From NCBI RefSeq assembly GCF_025725685.1, contig NZ_CP107008.1:1302001-1366000 (forward strand): a DNA stretch of 64,000 nt, read 5' to 3'. This stretch comes from Halomonas sp. M4R1S46. Lineage in GTDB: Bacteria > Pseudomonadota > Gammaproteobacteria > Pseudomonadales > Halomonadaceae. Positions 33,906-44,286 of this stretch are shown here, in pieces. The translations under genes were made by a program, and so were the position numbers. The notes beneath the pieces were generated by a model that saw nothing but the letters and a program-made list of their open reading frames with translations, had not been told where the DNA came from and made no database searches. Positions within the stretch are counted from its first letter, which is position 1. The number at the start of each line of letters is the position of its first letter.

Positions 33906-34007
33906 TGGAGGCGAGGAGTGAGGCGCCTGGAGTGAGGCGTGAAGGAGGCCCTCACACCTTACCCCCACTCTTGATGTCCTCGCACCTCGCACCTCGAGCT
34001 TCATCCC
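33906..34007 (+). repeat. era-recO gap with divergent repeat element and CCTCGCA heptamers
   Basis: The gap holds a left part with two GTGAGGCG-like motifs around GGCGCCTGGA and a right part with CCTCGCA CCTCGCA CCTCGAG at 33978-33998, a 7-base period. The layout (core with GCGCCTGGA, spacer, heptamers ending near AGCTT) mirrors the elements at 7551 and 34709, with different unit sequence. The right end is next to the recO start at 34008. Confidence 0.5.
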
Positions 34008-34709
34008 ATGACGCCCCAGCCGGCCTATCTGCTGCACAAGCGGCCCTACCGCGAGACCAGTGCCCTGGTCGAGCTGCTGACCCTGGATCACGGCCGGGTG
34101 AGGGCCGTGGCGCGTGGCGTGCAGCGTCCCAGGAGCCGGGCGCGGGCCGCGCTGCAGCCCTTCGCCCCCCTGCATGTCACCTGGAGCGGGAGCGGCGAGC
34201 TCAAGCGCCTGAGCCTGATCGAATCCCGTGGTCCGGCGGAGATGCTGGCCGGCGAGGGCCTGCTCTGCGGCCTCTACGCCAACGAGCTGCTCACTCGGCT
34301 GTTGCCGGTGGAGCTGCCGGTGACCGAGGTCTTCGCCTTCTATACCGCGACCCTCGAGGCCCTGCCACGCCCCGCGGCCCGGGCCGGTGTGCTGCGTCGC
34401 CTGGAGCTTTCGCTGCTCGAGGCGCTGGATGCCGAGCCGCGCTTCTGCGGCCCCGAGGGGCAGGCCCTGGATCCCCAGGGTCGCTATGTCTTCGAGCCGG
34501 CCTCCCGGGCCTTCGTACCCGGCGAGCGCGGCATCGACGGCCGCACCCTCAAGCTGCTCGCCGCGGGGGATTGGCGGACCCCGGGCCTCGCCGGTCCGGC
34601 CAAGGCCGTCACCCGGGCGGCCATGGCGCCGCTGCTGGGCAGCCGCCCCCTGCGTTCGCGCGAATGGATGCACCAACTTGCCGCGCGGCGGCGGGCCCCC
34701 CAAGCTTGA
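34008..34709 (+). CDS. recO: DNA repair protein RecO
   Basis: A 233-residue protein with the N-terminal OB-fold (AYLLHKRPYRETSALVELLT, residues 5-24, then RVRAVARGVQR) and a helical C-terminal domain with LCGLYANELLTRLL. It loads RecA onto SSB-coated DNA in the RecFOR pathway. The stop codon TGA is located inside the conserved left edge of a repeat element (CTTGAAGAGCGG), as for the DegT aminotransferase at 7551. Position between era and pdxJ is the standard one. Confidence 0.94.
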   Translation: MTPQPAYLLHKRPYRETSALVELLTLDHGRVRAVARGVQRPRSRARAALQPFAPLHVTWSGSGELKRLSLIESRGPAEMLAGEGLLCGLYANELLTRLLPVELPVTEVFAFYTATLEALPRPAARAGVLRRLELSLLEALDAEPRFCGPEGQALDPQGRYVFEPASRAFVPGERGIDGRTLKLLAAGDWRTPGLAGPAKAVTRAAMAPLLGSRPLRSREWMHQLAARRRAPQA

Positions 34710-34742
34710 AGAGCGGCGCGTCGCGCCTGGAAGCTTGAAGAA
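34709..34742 (+). repeat. Repeat element core (hairpin) at the recO stop
   Basis: The 26-base core at 34709-34734 is the third copy of the AAGAGCGGCG... core. Its stem GGCGC/GCGCC lies at 34715-34727 with a GTC loop. It is followed by AGCTTGAAG, the left arm partner of the CCAGCTT array at 34780. The recO stop codon overlaps its first base. Confidence 0.75.
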
Positions 34743-34779
34743 AGGCTTGCGGCACAGGTGGGTGGTAACATGCTGTTTT

Positions 34780-34863
34780 CCAGCTTCCAGCTTCCAGCTT
34801 CCAGCTTCCAGCTTCCAGCTTCCAGCTTCCAGCTTCCAGCTTCCAGCTTCCAGCTTCCAGCTT
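34780..34863 (+). repeat. Heptamer tandem array, 12 x CCAGCTT
   Basis: Twelve perfect copies of CCAGCTT fill 84 bases, the same copy number as the CGAGCTT array at 842-925. The last base directly precedes AAGGAG, the ribosome binding site of pdxJ, so copy-number change would alter the pdxJ leader right up to its Shine-Dalgarno sequence. The first heptamers can pair with the GGAAGCTTGAAG arm at 34729-34740. Confidence 0.97.
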
Positions 34864-34874
34864 AAGGAGAACCC

Positions 34875-35675
34875 ATGCATCCCCCCCGCATCCTGCTCGG
34901 CGTCAACATCGACCATATCGCCACCCTGCGCCAGGCCCGCGGCACCCGCTATCCCGATCCCGTCCAGGCCGCCCTGCTGGCCGAGGAGGCCGGCGCCGAC
35001 GGCATCACCGTGCACCTGCGCGAGGACCGTCGGCATATCCAGGAACGCGACGTGCGCCTGCTGGCCGAGGTGCTGAACACCCGCATGAACCTCGAGATGG
35101 CGGTCACCGAGGCGATGCTGGCGCTCGCCGAGGAGCTTCGCCCGGCCCATGTGTGCCTGGTGCCCGAGAAACGCGAGGAGCTGACCACCGAGGGAGGCCT
35201 GGACGTGGCCGGTGGCTTCGAGGCCGTGGCCTCGGCTTGCCGCCGGCTGGCCGAGGCGGGCTGTGAGGTCTCGCTGTTCATCGACCCCGAGCCTGCCCAG
35301 GTCGAGGCGGCGGCCCGGGCCGGTGCGCCGGTGATCGAGCTGCATACCGGGGCCTATGCCGAGGCGAGCGGACGGCAGGCCGCCCGGGAGCATGCGCGCC
35401 TGGTGGCCGCCGCGGAGATGGCCGGAGAGCTGGGCCTGACCGTCAATGCGGGCCATGGCCTGCACTATCATAATGTCGAGGCCATCGCCGCGATTCCCGG
35501 GCTGCACGAGCTCAACATCGGCCACGCGATCATCGCCAGGGCGCTGTTCGTCGGCCTCAAGGAGGCCGTGGCCGAGATGAAGCGCCTGGCGATCGCCGGC
35601 CAGGAGGCGGGCCTGCTGGCGGCGCTCGACGAGCATGATCACGCACACGACGACGAGGGTGATTGCTGCCGATGA
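34875..35675 (+). CDS. pdxJ: Pyridoxine 5'-phosphate synthase
   Basis: A 266-residue TIM-barrel enzyme with LGVNIDHIATLRQARGT at the start (catalytic Glu/His/Arg region), GADGITVHLREDRRHI and NAGHGLHYHNV. It condenses 1-deoxyxylulose 5-phosphate with 3-amino-2-oxopropyl phosphate in vitamin B6 synthesis. The ATG at 34875 follows AAGGAG by five bases; the ribosome binding site abuts the heptamer array. The acpS start overlaps its stop (ATGA at 35672). Confidence 0.96.
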   Translation: MHPPRILLGVNIDHIATLRQARGTRYPDPVQAALLAEEAGADGITVHLREDRRHIQERDVRLLAEVLNTRMNLEMAVTEAMLALAEELRPAHVCLVPEKREELTTEGGLDVAGGFEAVASACRRLAEAGCEVSLFIDPEPAQVEAAARAGAPVIELHTGAYAEASGRQAAREHARLVAAAEMAGELGLTVNAGHGLHYHNVEAIAAIPGLHELNIGHAIIARALFVGLKEAVAEMKRLAIAGQEAGLLAALDEHDHAHDDEGDCCR

Positions 35676-35988
35676 TCATCGGGGTGGGGACCGACATCGC
35701 CAGGGTGGCACGCTTCGAGCGTGCCGTGGTGCGCCATGGCGAGCGCTTCGCCCAGCGCTTGCTCGGCGACGACGAGCTGACCCTGTTCCAGGCGCGGGGT
35801 CGGCCGGTGGCCTACCTGGCCAAGCGGTTCGCCGCCAAGGAGGCCTTCGTCAAGGCGCTGGGTACCGGCCTGCGACGGGGCATGCGCTGGACCGAGATCC
35901 AGGTGGTCAACGATGCCATGGGGCGTCCCTCCCTGCTGCTGTCCGGCCAGGCCCATGACCTGGCCGAAGCGGCCGGCGTCAAGGCCCT

Positions 35989-38697
<2,709 letters not shown>

Positions 38698-38756
38698 CGG
38701 CGAAGCTCGTCGGGTGGCGGCGTCGGGGCCAGTATGCCACAGCCGGGGGGCATGCC

Positions 38757-38785
38757 TGTCCAGTGCGGTCGGCCAAGGATATAAT
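38757..38785 (+). promoter_or_regulatory. cysM promoter candidate
   Basis: A perfect TATAAT (38780-38785) with TGTCCA (38757-38762) 17 bases upstream. The -10 lies 32 bases before the cysM ATG. The -35 matches the consensus in only three positions. Confidence 0.55.
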
Positions 38786-38816
38786 GGCGAAAAGACGTTT
38801 CCACTAGGAAGGTTGC

Positions 38817-39713
38817 ATGCATTTCCCCACCCTGGAGGAAACCATCGGCCATACGCCGCTGGTTCGCCTCAAGCGCATCTCCGCCGGGCGCAACAACACC
38901 CTGCTGGCCAAGCTCGAAGGCCACAACCCGGCCGGCTCGGTGAAGGACCGCCCGGCGCTGTCCATGCTCCAGGAGGCCGAGCGCCGCGGTACCATCGCCC
39001 CGGGCGACACCCTCATCGAGGCCACGTCCGGCAACACCGGCATCGCCCTGGCCATGGCGGCCGCCATCAAGGGCTATCGCCTGGTGCTGATCATGCCCGA
39101 GAGCGCCTCCGACGAACGCAAGCAGGCCATGGCCGCCTATGGTGCGGAGCTCATCGGCGTCAGCAAGGAGGGCGGCATGGAGGCGGCGCGGGACCTGGCC
39201 GAGACCATGATCGCGCGCGGCGAGGGCAAGCCGCTCGACCAGTTCGCCAACCCCGACAACCCCCTGGCCCATTACCGGGGCACGGGGCCCGAGCTGTGGG
39301 AGCAGACGGGCGGCACCATCACCCACTTCATCAGCTCGATGGGCACCACCGGGACCATCATGGGGGTCTCCCGTTACCTCAAGGAGCGCGATCCCGCGGT
39401 GCAGATCATCGGCCTGCAGCCCGAGGACGGTGCCAGTATCGCCGGGATCCGCCGCTGGCCCGAGGCCTACCTGCCGCGTATCTTCGAGCCGGCCCGGGTC
39501 GACCGGGTGCTGGATATCGGCCAGGAGGAGGCCGAGGGCCACATGCGGCGCCTGGCCCGGGAGGAGGGCATCCTCGCCGGGGTCTCGTCCGGCGGTGCCC
39601 TGGCGGGCGCCCTGCGCGTGGCCGAGGAGGTCGAGAACGCGGTGATCGTCTTCATCGTCTGCGACCGGGGTGACCGTTACCTGTCCACCGGCCTGTTCGC
39701 CCCGGAGTCCTGA
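38817..39713 (+). CDS. cysM: Cysteine synthase B
   Basis: A 298-residue PLP enzyme of the O-acetylserine (thiol)lyase family. The PLP lysine is Lys43 in HNPAGSVKDRPA; TSGNTGIALA (about residues 69-78) and SSMGTTGTIMG bind the cofactor phosphate and substrate. The wording (SVKDRPA and the short C-terminus) is that of CysM rather than CysK. It forms cysteine from O-acetylserine and sulfide or thiosulfate. AGGAAGG lies five bases before the ATG. Confidence 0.94.
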   Translation: MHFPTLEETIGHTPLVRLKRISAGRNNTLLAKLEGHNPAGSVKDRPALSMLQEAERRGTIAPGDTLIEATSGNTGIALAMAAAIKGYRLVLIMPESASDERKQAMAAYGAELIGVSKEGGMEAARDLAETMIARGEGKPLDQFANPDNPLAHYRGTGPELWEQTGGTITHFISSMGTTGTIMGVSRYLKERDPAVQIIGLQPEDGASIAGIRRWPEAYLPRIFEPARVDRVLDIGQEEAEGHMRRLAREEGILAGVSSGGALAGALRVAEEVENAVIVFIVCDRGDRYLSTGLFAPES

Positions 39714-39714
39714 G

Positions 39715-41151
39715 GTGGCGGCTCTCGGCAAGCGACGGCCCCCGCGGCCACGCTCCGGCGTGTCCGGCCTCCAGGAACGGCGCCGCGAGGCCCCCGCGTC
39801 CCCCCCGGCGAGCGACGAGGAGACGGTCCTGACCATCCAGGGCCTCGCCCATGACGGCCGCGGCGTGGCGCGGAACGCGGCCGGCAAGACCGTCTTCGTC
39901 GAGGGCGCACTGCCCGGCGAGCGGGTCGAGGTCGCGGTGCACCGCACCCGCCAGCGCTACGACGAGGCCCATGTGCGGACCCTGGTCGAGGCCTCGCCGG
40001 AGCGGGTCACGCCGCCCTGCGCCCATTTCGCCCGATGCGGCGGCTGTGACCTCCAGCACCTGAGCATCGACGGCCAGCGGCGCCACAAGCAGGCGGTGCT
40101 GCGCGAGCTGCTGGCGCGGCAGGGCATCACCCCGGCGGGGGAGCCCGAGCTGCTGGCCGGGGCCGGGGAGGGCTATCGGCGTCGCGCCCGTCTCGGCGTC
40201 AAGGTCGATGCCGACGGCGGCGTGCATCTGGGCTTCCGGGCCCGGCACAGCCATCGGCTGGTGGATGTCGAGAGCTGCCCGGTGCTGGTGCCGTCGCTGT
40301 CGGTCCTGCCGGGACCGCTTCGCCGGCTCGTCGAGGGACTGGAGGCCCCGCGCCAGGTGGGGCACCTGGAGCTGTCGGCCAGCGATGCCGGCGTGACCCT
40401 GGTGGTGCGCCAGCTGCGCGACCACGCCGCCGATACCGCCCGCTGGCGAGCCTTCGCCGAGGCGCGCGGCCTGCACCTGGCGCGCTGGGTCGGGCGCGAG
40501 GCGCCGGTCTTCGAGTGGCTGACCCCGCGCCCGACGCTCGCCAGTCGCTTGCGGGTCGCCTCGCAAGAGGTCACCCTGTCGTTCTCACCGGGGGACTTCC
40601 TGCAGGCCAACGAGGCCGTCAACCAGCGCATGGTGGCCGCCGCCCTGGCCTGGCTGGCGCCCCTCGCCGCCGGGGAGCGGGTGCTGGACCTGTTCGCCGG
40701 GGTGGGCAACTTCAGCCTGCCGCTGGCCGCGCAGGGGGCGCGGGTGCGGGCCGTGGAAGGCAGCCCGGCCATGGTCGAGCGCCTGGCCGACAACGCCCGG
40801 CGCAACGGCCTCGCGGTGGAGGCGCGCCAGGCGGACCTCAACGATGCCGCCGCCTGCCTGCCGTTGCTGGAGGATCCGGCGCCCGGCACGGTCGTCCTCG
40901 ATCCGCCCCGGGACGGGGCCGAGATGGCCTGCCGCCTGCTGGCACGGCATCCGGCGCCTCGGGTGCTCTACGTCTCCTGCGATCCGGCCACCCTGGCCCG
41001 GGATGCGGCGCATCTCGTGCGGGCCGGCTATGTCGTCAGCCGGTGGGCGGTGGCCGACATGTTCGCCCATACCGCCCACCTGGAATCCATGCTGCTGCTC
41101 GAGAGTCCCCATGCCGGGCAGCCGCGCCAAGGAGCGTCAACCGATGGTTAA
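39715..41151 (+). CDS. rlmD: 23S rRNA (uracil-1939-C5)-methyltransferase RlmD
   Basis: A 478-residue enzyme with an N-terminal TRAM domain (about residues 35-95), iron-sulfur cysteines in CAHFARCGGCDLQHL plus a later Cys in ESCPV, the SAM-binding segment VLDLFAGVGNFSLPLA and the catalytic Cys in VLYVSCDPATLARD. I chose the GTG at 39715, one base after the cysM stop, since longer in-frame sequence lies inside cysM. It is cotranscribed with cysM, relA and mazG. The relA start overlaps its 3' end by 8 bases. Confidence 0.9.
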   Translation: MAALGKRRPPRPRSGVSGLQERRREAPASPPASDEETVLTIQGLAHDGRGVARNAAGKTVFVEGALPGERVEVAVHRTRQRYDEAHVRTLVEASPERVTPPCAHFARCGGCDLQHLSIDGQRRHKQAVLRELLARQGITPAGEPELLAGAGEGYRRRARLGVKVDADGGVHLGFRARHSHRLVDVESCPVLVPSLSVLPGPLRRLVEGLEAPRQVGHLELSASDAGVTLVVRQLRDHAADTARWRAFAEARGLHLARWVGREAPVFEWLTPRPTLASRLRVASQEVTLSFSPGDFLQANEAVNQRMVAAALAWLAPLAAGERVLDLFAGVGNFSLPLAAQGARVRAVEGSPAMVERLADNARRNGLAVEARQADLNDAAACLPLLEDPAPGTVVLDPPRDGAEMACRLLARHPAPRVLYVSCDPATLARDAAHLVRAGYVVSRWAVADMFAHTAHLESMLLLESPHAGQPRQGASTDG

Positions 41152-43423
41152 AGTGCGGGAAGACCAGCCGTTGGCCGAGGATGGCCGGGTCGATATCGCG
41201 CAGTGGGTCGAGCGCCTGCAGGAAGACGTCAAGCTGCCCGCCGCGGACGAGATGCGCACCGCCTGCGAGCTGGCCCAGCGCCTGGAACGGGAATCCGAAC
41301 GGCCCCACAAGGCCTGGCTCAAGGACGGCTCGAGCTTTCGCATGGGCCTGGAGATGGCGGACATTCTCGGCGAGCTGCGCCTCGACCAGCCGGCCCTCGA
41401 GGCCGCCGTGCTGTATCGCGCGGTGCGCGAGGGGCTGATCGACCTGGAGGAGGTCGGCAAACGCTTCGGCGCCGAGGTCGCCGGCCTGATCGACGGGGTG
41501 CTGCAGATGGCCGCCATCAGCACCTCCCAGACGCCGAGTCAGGGCCTGATCCAGCACGACCAGCAGGACAACCTGCGCAAGATGCTGGTCAACATGATCG
41601 ACGACGTGCGGGTGGCCCTGATCAAGATCGCCGAGCGGACCTGCGCGCTGCGCCAGGTCCGCGACGCCCCCCGCGAGAAGCGCCTCCAGGTGGCCCGCGA
41701 GGTGTTCGACATCTACGCCCCGCTGGCCCACCGGCTGGGCATCGGCCATCTCAAGTGGGAGCTGGAGGACCTGTCCTTCCGCTATCTCCACGAGGACGAC
41801 TACAAGGCCATCGCCCGCCAGCTGGCCGAGAAGCGCCTCGACCGCGACCGCTACATCCACGACGTGGTGGAGACCCTGAAGTCACTGATGGACGCCCAGG
41901 GCATCCGTCGCTACCAGGTGGACGGCCGGGCCAAGCATATCTACTCGATCTGGCGGAAGATGAAGCGCAAGCGCATCGACTTCTCCCAGGTCCACGACAT
42001 CCGGGCGGTGCGGATCCTGGTCCCCGAGGTCAGCGACTGCTACACGGTGCTCGGCATCGTGCACTCGCGCTGGCATCACGTGCCCAACGAGTTCGACGAC
42101 TACATCGCCAACCCCAAGAAGAACGGCTACCAGTCGCTGCACACCGCGGTCTTCGGCCCGGAGAGCAAGGTGCTGGAGATCCAGATCCGCACCTTCGCCA
42201 TGCACGAGGAGGCCGAGCTCGGGGTCTGCGCCCACTGGCGCTACAAGGGCCACGACACCAGTGCTCGCAGCGCCAGCTACGAGGAGAAGATCGCCTGGCT
42301 GCGTCAGGTACTGGAATGGCAGGAAGAGGTCGGCGACTTCGGCAACATCCGCGAGGGGCTGTCCAGCGACGTGGCCCCCGACCGCATCTACGTGTTCACC
42401 CCGGACGGTCACGTCATCGACCTGCCGCGGGTGGCCACGCCCATCGACTTCGCCTACCGGGTGCACACCGAGGTGGGCCACCGCTGCCGGGGTGCCAAGG
42501 TCAACGGGCGCATCGTGCCGCTGACCTATCGGCTCAAGACCGGGCAGCAGGTGGAGATCCTCACCGCCAGCAAGGGCGGGCCGAGCCGCGACTGGCTCAA
42601 CCCGAACCTCGGCTACGTCTGCACCTCGCGAGCCCGGGCCAAGATCCAGGCCTGGTTCAAGCACCAGGCCCGGGACCGCAACCTCGAGGAGGGGCGGGCC
42701 CTGTTCGAGCGCGAGATGAAGCGCCTCGACGTCGAGGACATGGATCTCACCCGGCTCGCCAACAAGGTCAACTACACCGGCCCCGACGACATGTACGCGG
42801 CGCTCGGGGCCGGCGACCTGCGCATCGGCCAGGTGCTGCACCAGGCCCAGCAGCTGTTCGGCGAATCCGACGACCAGGAGCAGCTCGACAAGCTGCTGGC
42901 CAAGCCGCGCAAGTCCGCCGACAAGGGCCGCAGCGGTGACATCACCGTGCTCGGGGTCGGCAACCTCAAGACCAGCATGGCCAACTGTTGCCACCCGGTG
43001 CCCGGCGAGGCCATCGTCGGCTTCATCACCCAGGGCCGCGGGGTCACCGTGCATCGCGAGGACTGCCCCAACATCCTGCAGCTGCGCCTCGACGAGCCCC
43101 AGCGGGTGATCGAGGTGGAGTGGGGGGAGCGGGCCCGCACCCAGTACCCGGTGGATATCGAGATCCAGGCCTGGGACCGCTCGGGCCTGCTGCGCGATGT
43201 CACCGGCGTGCTCAGCCACGAGAAGGTCAACGTGCTGTCGGTGAACACCCTGACCGACACCGACGACGGCATCGCCCGCATGGCGATCACCCTGGAAGTG
43301 GATGGCCTGGAAACCCTGGGGCGCCTGTTCTCGCGCATCCAGCAGCTCCCCAACGTCATCGAGGTGCGTCGCCTGCGGGCCGGCGCCAAGGGCAAGAAGA
43401 AACGCGGGAGCAAGCGTGCATGA
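41144..43423 (+). CDS. relA: (p)ppGpp synthetase RelA
   Basis: A 759-residue RSH enzyme. The N-terminal HD-like region (about residues 60-190) lacks the HD metal motif, which is replaced by VLYRAVREGL, so it should not hydrolyse (p)ppGpp. The synthetase domain is about 225-370 (IRAVRILVPEVSDCYTVLG, NPKKNGYQSLHTAVFG, EEAELGVCAHWRYK). TGS (about 400-465, DRIYVFTPDGHVIDL), helical/zinc-finger-like and ACT (about 680-755) domains follow. It senses uncharged tRNA on ribosomes. The start at 41144 has AAGGAG nine bases upstream. This is RelA and not SpoT. Confidence 0.96.
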   Translation: MVKVREDQPLAEDGRVDIAQWVERLQEDVKLPAADEMRTACELAQRLERESERPHKAWLKDGSSFRMGLEMADILGELRLDQPALEAAVLYRAVREGLIDLEEVGKRFGAEVAGLIDGVLQMAAISTSQTPSQGLIQHDQQDNLRKMLVNMIDDVRVALIKIAERTCALRQVRDAPREKRLQVAREVFDIYAPLAHRLGIGHLKWELEDLSFRYLHEDDYKAIARQLAEKRLDRDRYIHDVVETLKSLMDAQGIRRYQVDGRAKHIYSIWRKMKRKRIDFSQVHDIRAVRILVPEVSDCYTVLGIVHSRWHHVPNEFDDYIANPKKNGYQSLHTAVFGPESKVLEIQIRTFAMHEEAELGVCAHWRYKGHDTSARSASYEEKIAWLRQVLEWQEEVGDFGNIREGLSSDVAPDRIYVFTPDGHVIDLPRVATPIDFAYRVHTEVGHRCRGAKVNGRIVPLTYRLKTGQQVEILTASKGGPSRDWLNPNLGYVCTSRARAKIQAWFKHQARDRNLEEGRALFEREMKRLDVEDMDLTRLANKVNYTGPDDMYAALGAGDLRIGQVLHQAQQLFGESDDQEQLDKLLAKPRKSADKGRSGDITVLGVGNLKTSMANCCHPVPGEAIVGFITQGRGVTVHREDCPNILQLRLDEPQRVIEVEWGERARTQYPVDIEIQAWDRSGLLRDVTGVLSHEKVNVLSVNTLTDTDDGIARMAITLEVDGLETLGRLFSRIQQLPNVIEVRRLRAGAKGKKKRGSKRA

Positions 43424-44286
43424 GTGAGCGACGCTATGGCCTCGACGACCTGCTGACCCTGATGGCGGTGCTGCGCGACCCCGAGCGGGGGTGTCCCTGG
43501 GACGTCAGGCAGGACTGGGACACCATCGTTCCCCACACCCTTGAGGAGGCCTACGAGGTGGCGGATGCCATCGAGCGGCGGGCCTTCGAGGAGCTGCCCG
43601 GCGAGCTCGGCGACCTGCTCTTCCAGGTGGTCTACTACAGCCAGTTCGCCGCCGAGGAGCAGCGCTTCGACTTCCATGACGTGGTGCACACCCTCACCGC
43701 CAAGATGCTGCACCGCCATCCCCATGTCTTTCCCGACGGCACCCTGGCCTCGCGACGCGAGGGGGTGAGCGCCGCCGAGGTGGAAACCCGCCAGGTCCAT
43801 TCCCGTTGGGAGGCGCTCAAGGCCGAGGAGCGCGACGCCCGAGCCAGCGATGCCGCCTCGGTACTGGATGATGTCCCGCGCACCCTGCCGGCCCTGTCCC
43901 GCGCCGCCAAGCTGTCCAAGCGGGCCGCCCGGGAGGGCTTCGACTGGCCGGACACCCGCGGCGTCATCGCCAAGCTGCGCGAGGAACTCGACGAGGTCGA
44001 GGCGGCGCTGGCCGCGGGGGAGCGGGAGCATGCCGCGGAGGAGGTCGGTGACCTGTTGTTCGCCACCGTCAACCTGGCCCGCACCCTCGAGGCCGATCCC
44101 GAGCGCTGCCTGCGCGCCACCAACGGCAAGTTCGAACGTCGCTTCCGGCAGGTGGAAGCCGCCCTGGCCGGGGAGGGCACGTCCCTCGCCGAGGCCGGAC
44201 TCGCGCGCATGGAGCAGCACTGGCAGGCGGCCAAGCGTCGGGAAGCCACGTCCACTACACGCTCGGAAGGAGAATCCCGGAAATGA
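43420..44286 (+). CDS. mazG: Nucleoside triphosphate pyrophosphohydrolase MazG
   Basis: A 288-residue protein with two MazG domains. The first has EEAYEVADAI followed by ELGDLLFQVVYY (residues about 38-75), and the second LREELDEVEAAL with EEVGDLLFATVN. The acidic residues of these helices bind magnesium. It hydrolyses nucleoside triphosphates, possibly to clear aberrant ones and to lower (p)ppGpp under stress. Coupled by ATGA overlaps to relA upstream and ppc downstream. Confidence 0.94.
   Translation: MSERRYGLDDLLTLMAVLRDPERGCPWDVRQDWDTIVPHTLEEAYEVADAIERRAFEELPGELGDLLFQVVYYSQFAAEEQRFDFHDVVHTLTAKMLHRHPHVFPDGTLASRREGVSAAEVETRQVHSRWEALKAEERDARASDAASVLDDVPRTLPALSRAAKLSKRAAREGFDWPDTRGVIAKLREELDEVEAALAAGEREHAAEEVGDLLFATVNLARTLEADPERCLRATNGKFERRFRQVEAALAGEGTSLAEAGLARMEQHWQAAKRREATSTTRSEGESRK

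Noticed and set aside
38817..39713. CysK rather than CysM
   Set aside because: Length, the short C-terminus and neighbourhood with rlmD-relA-mazG fit CysM.
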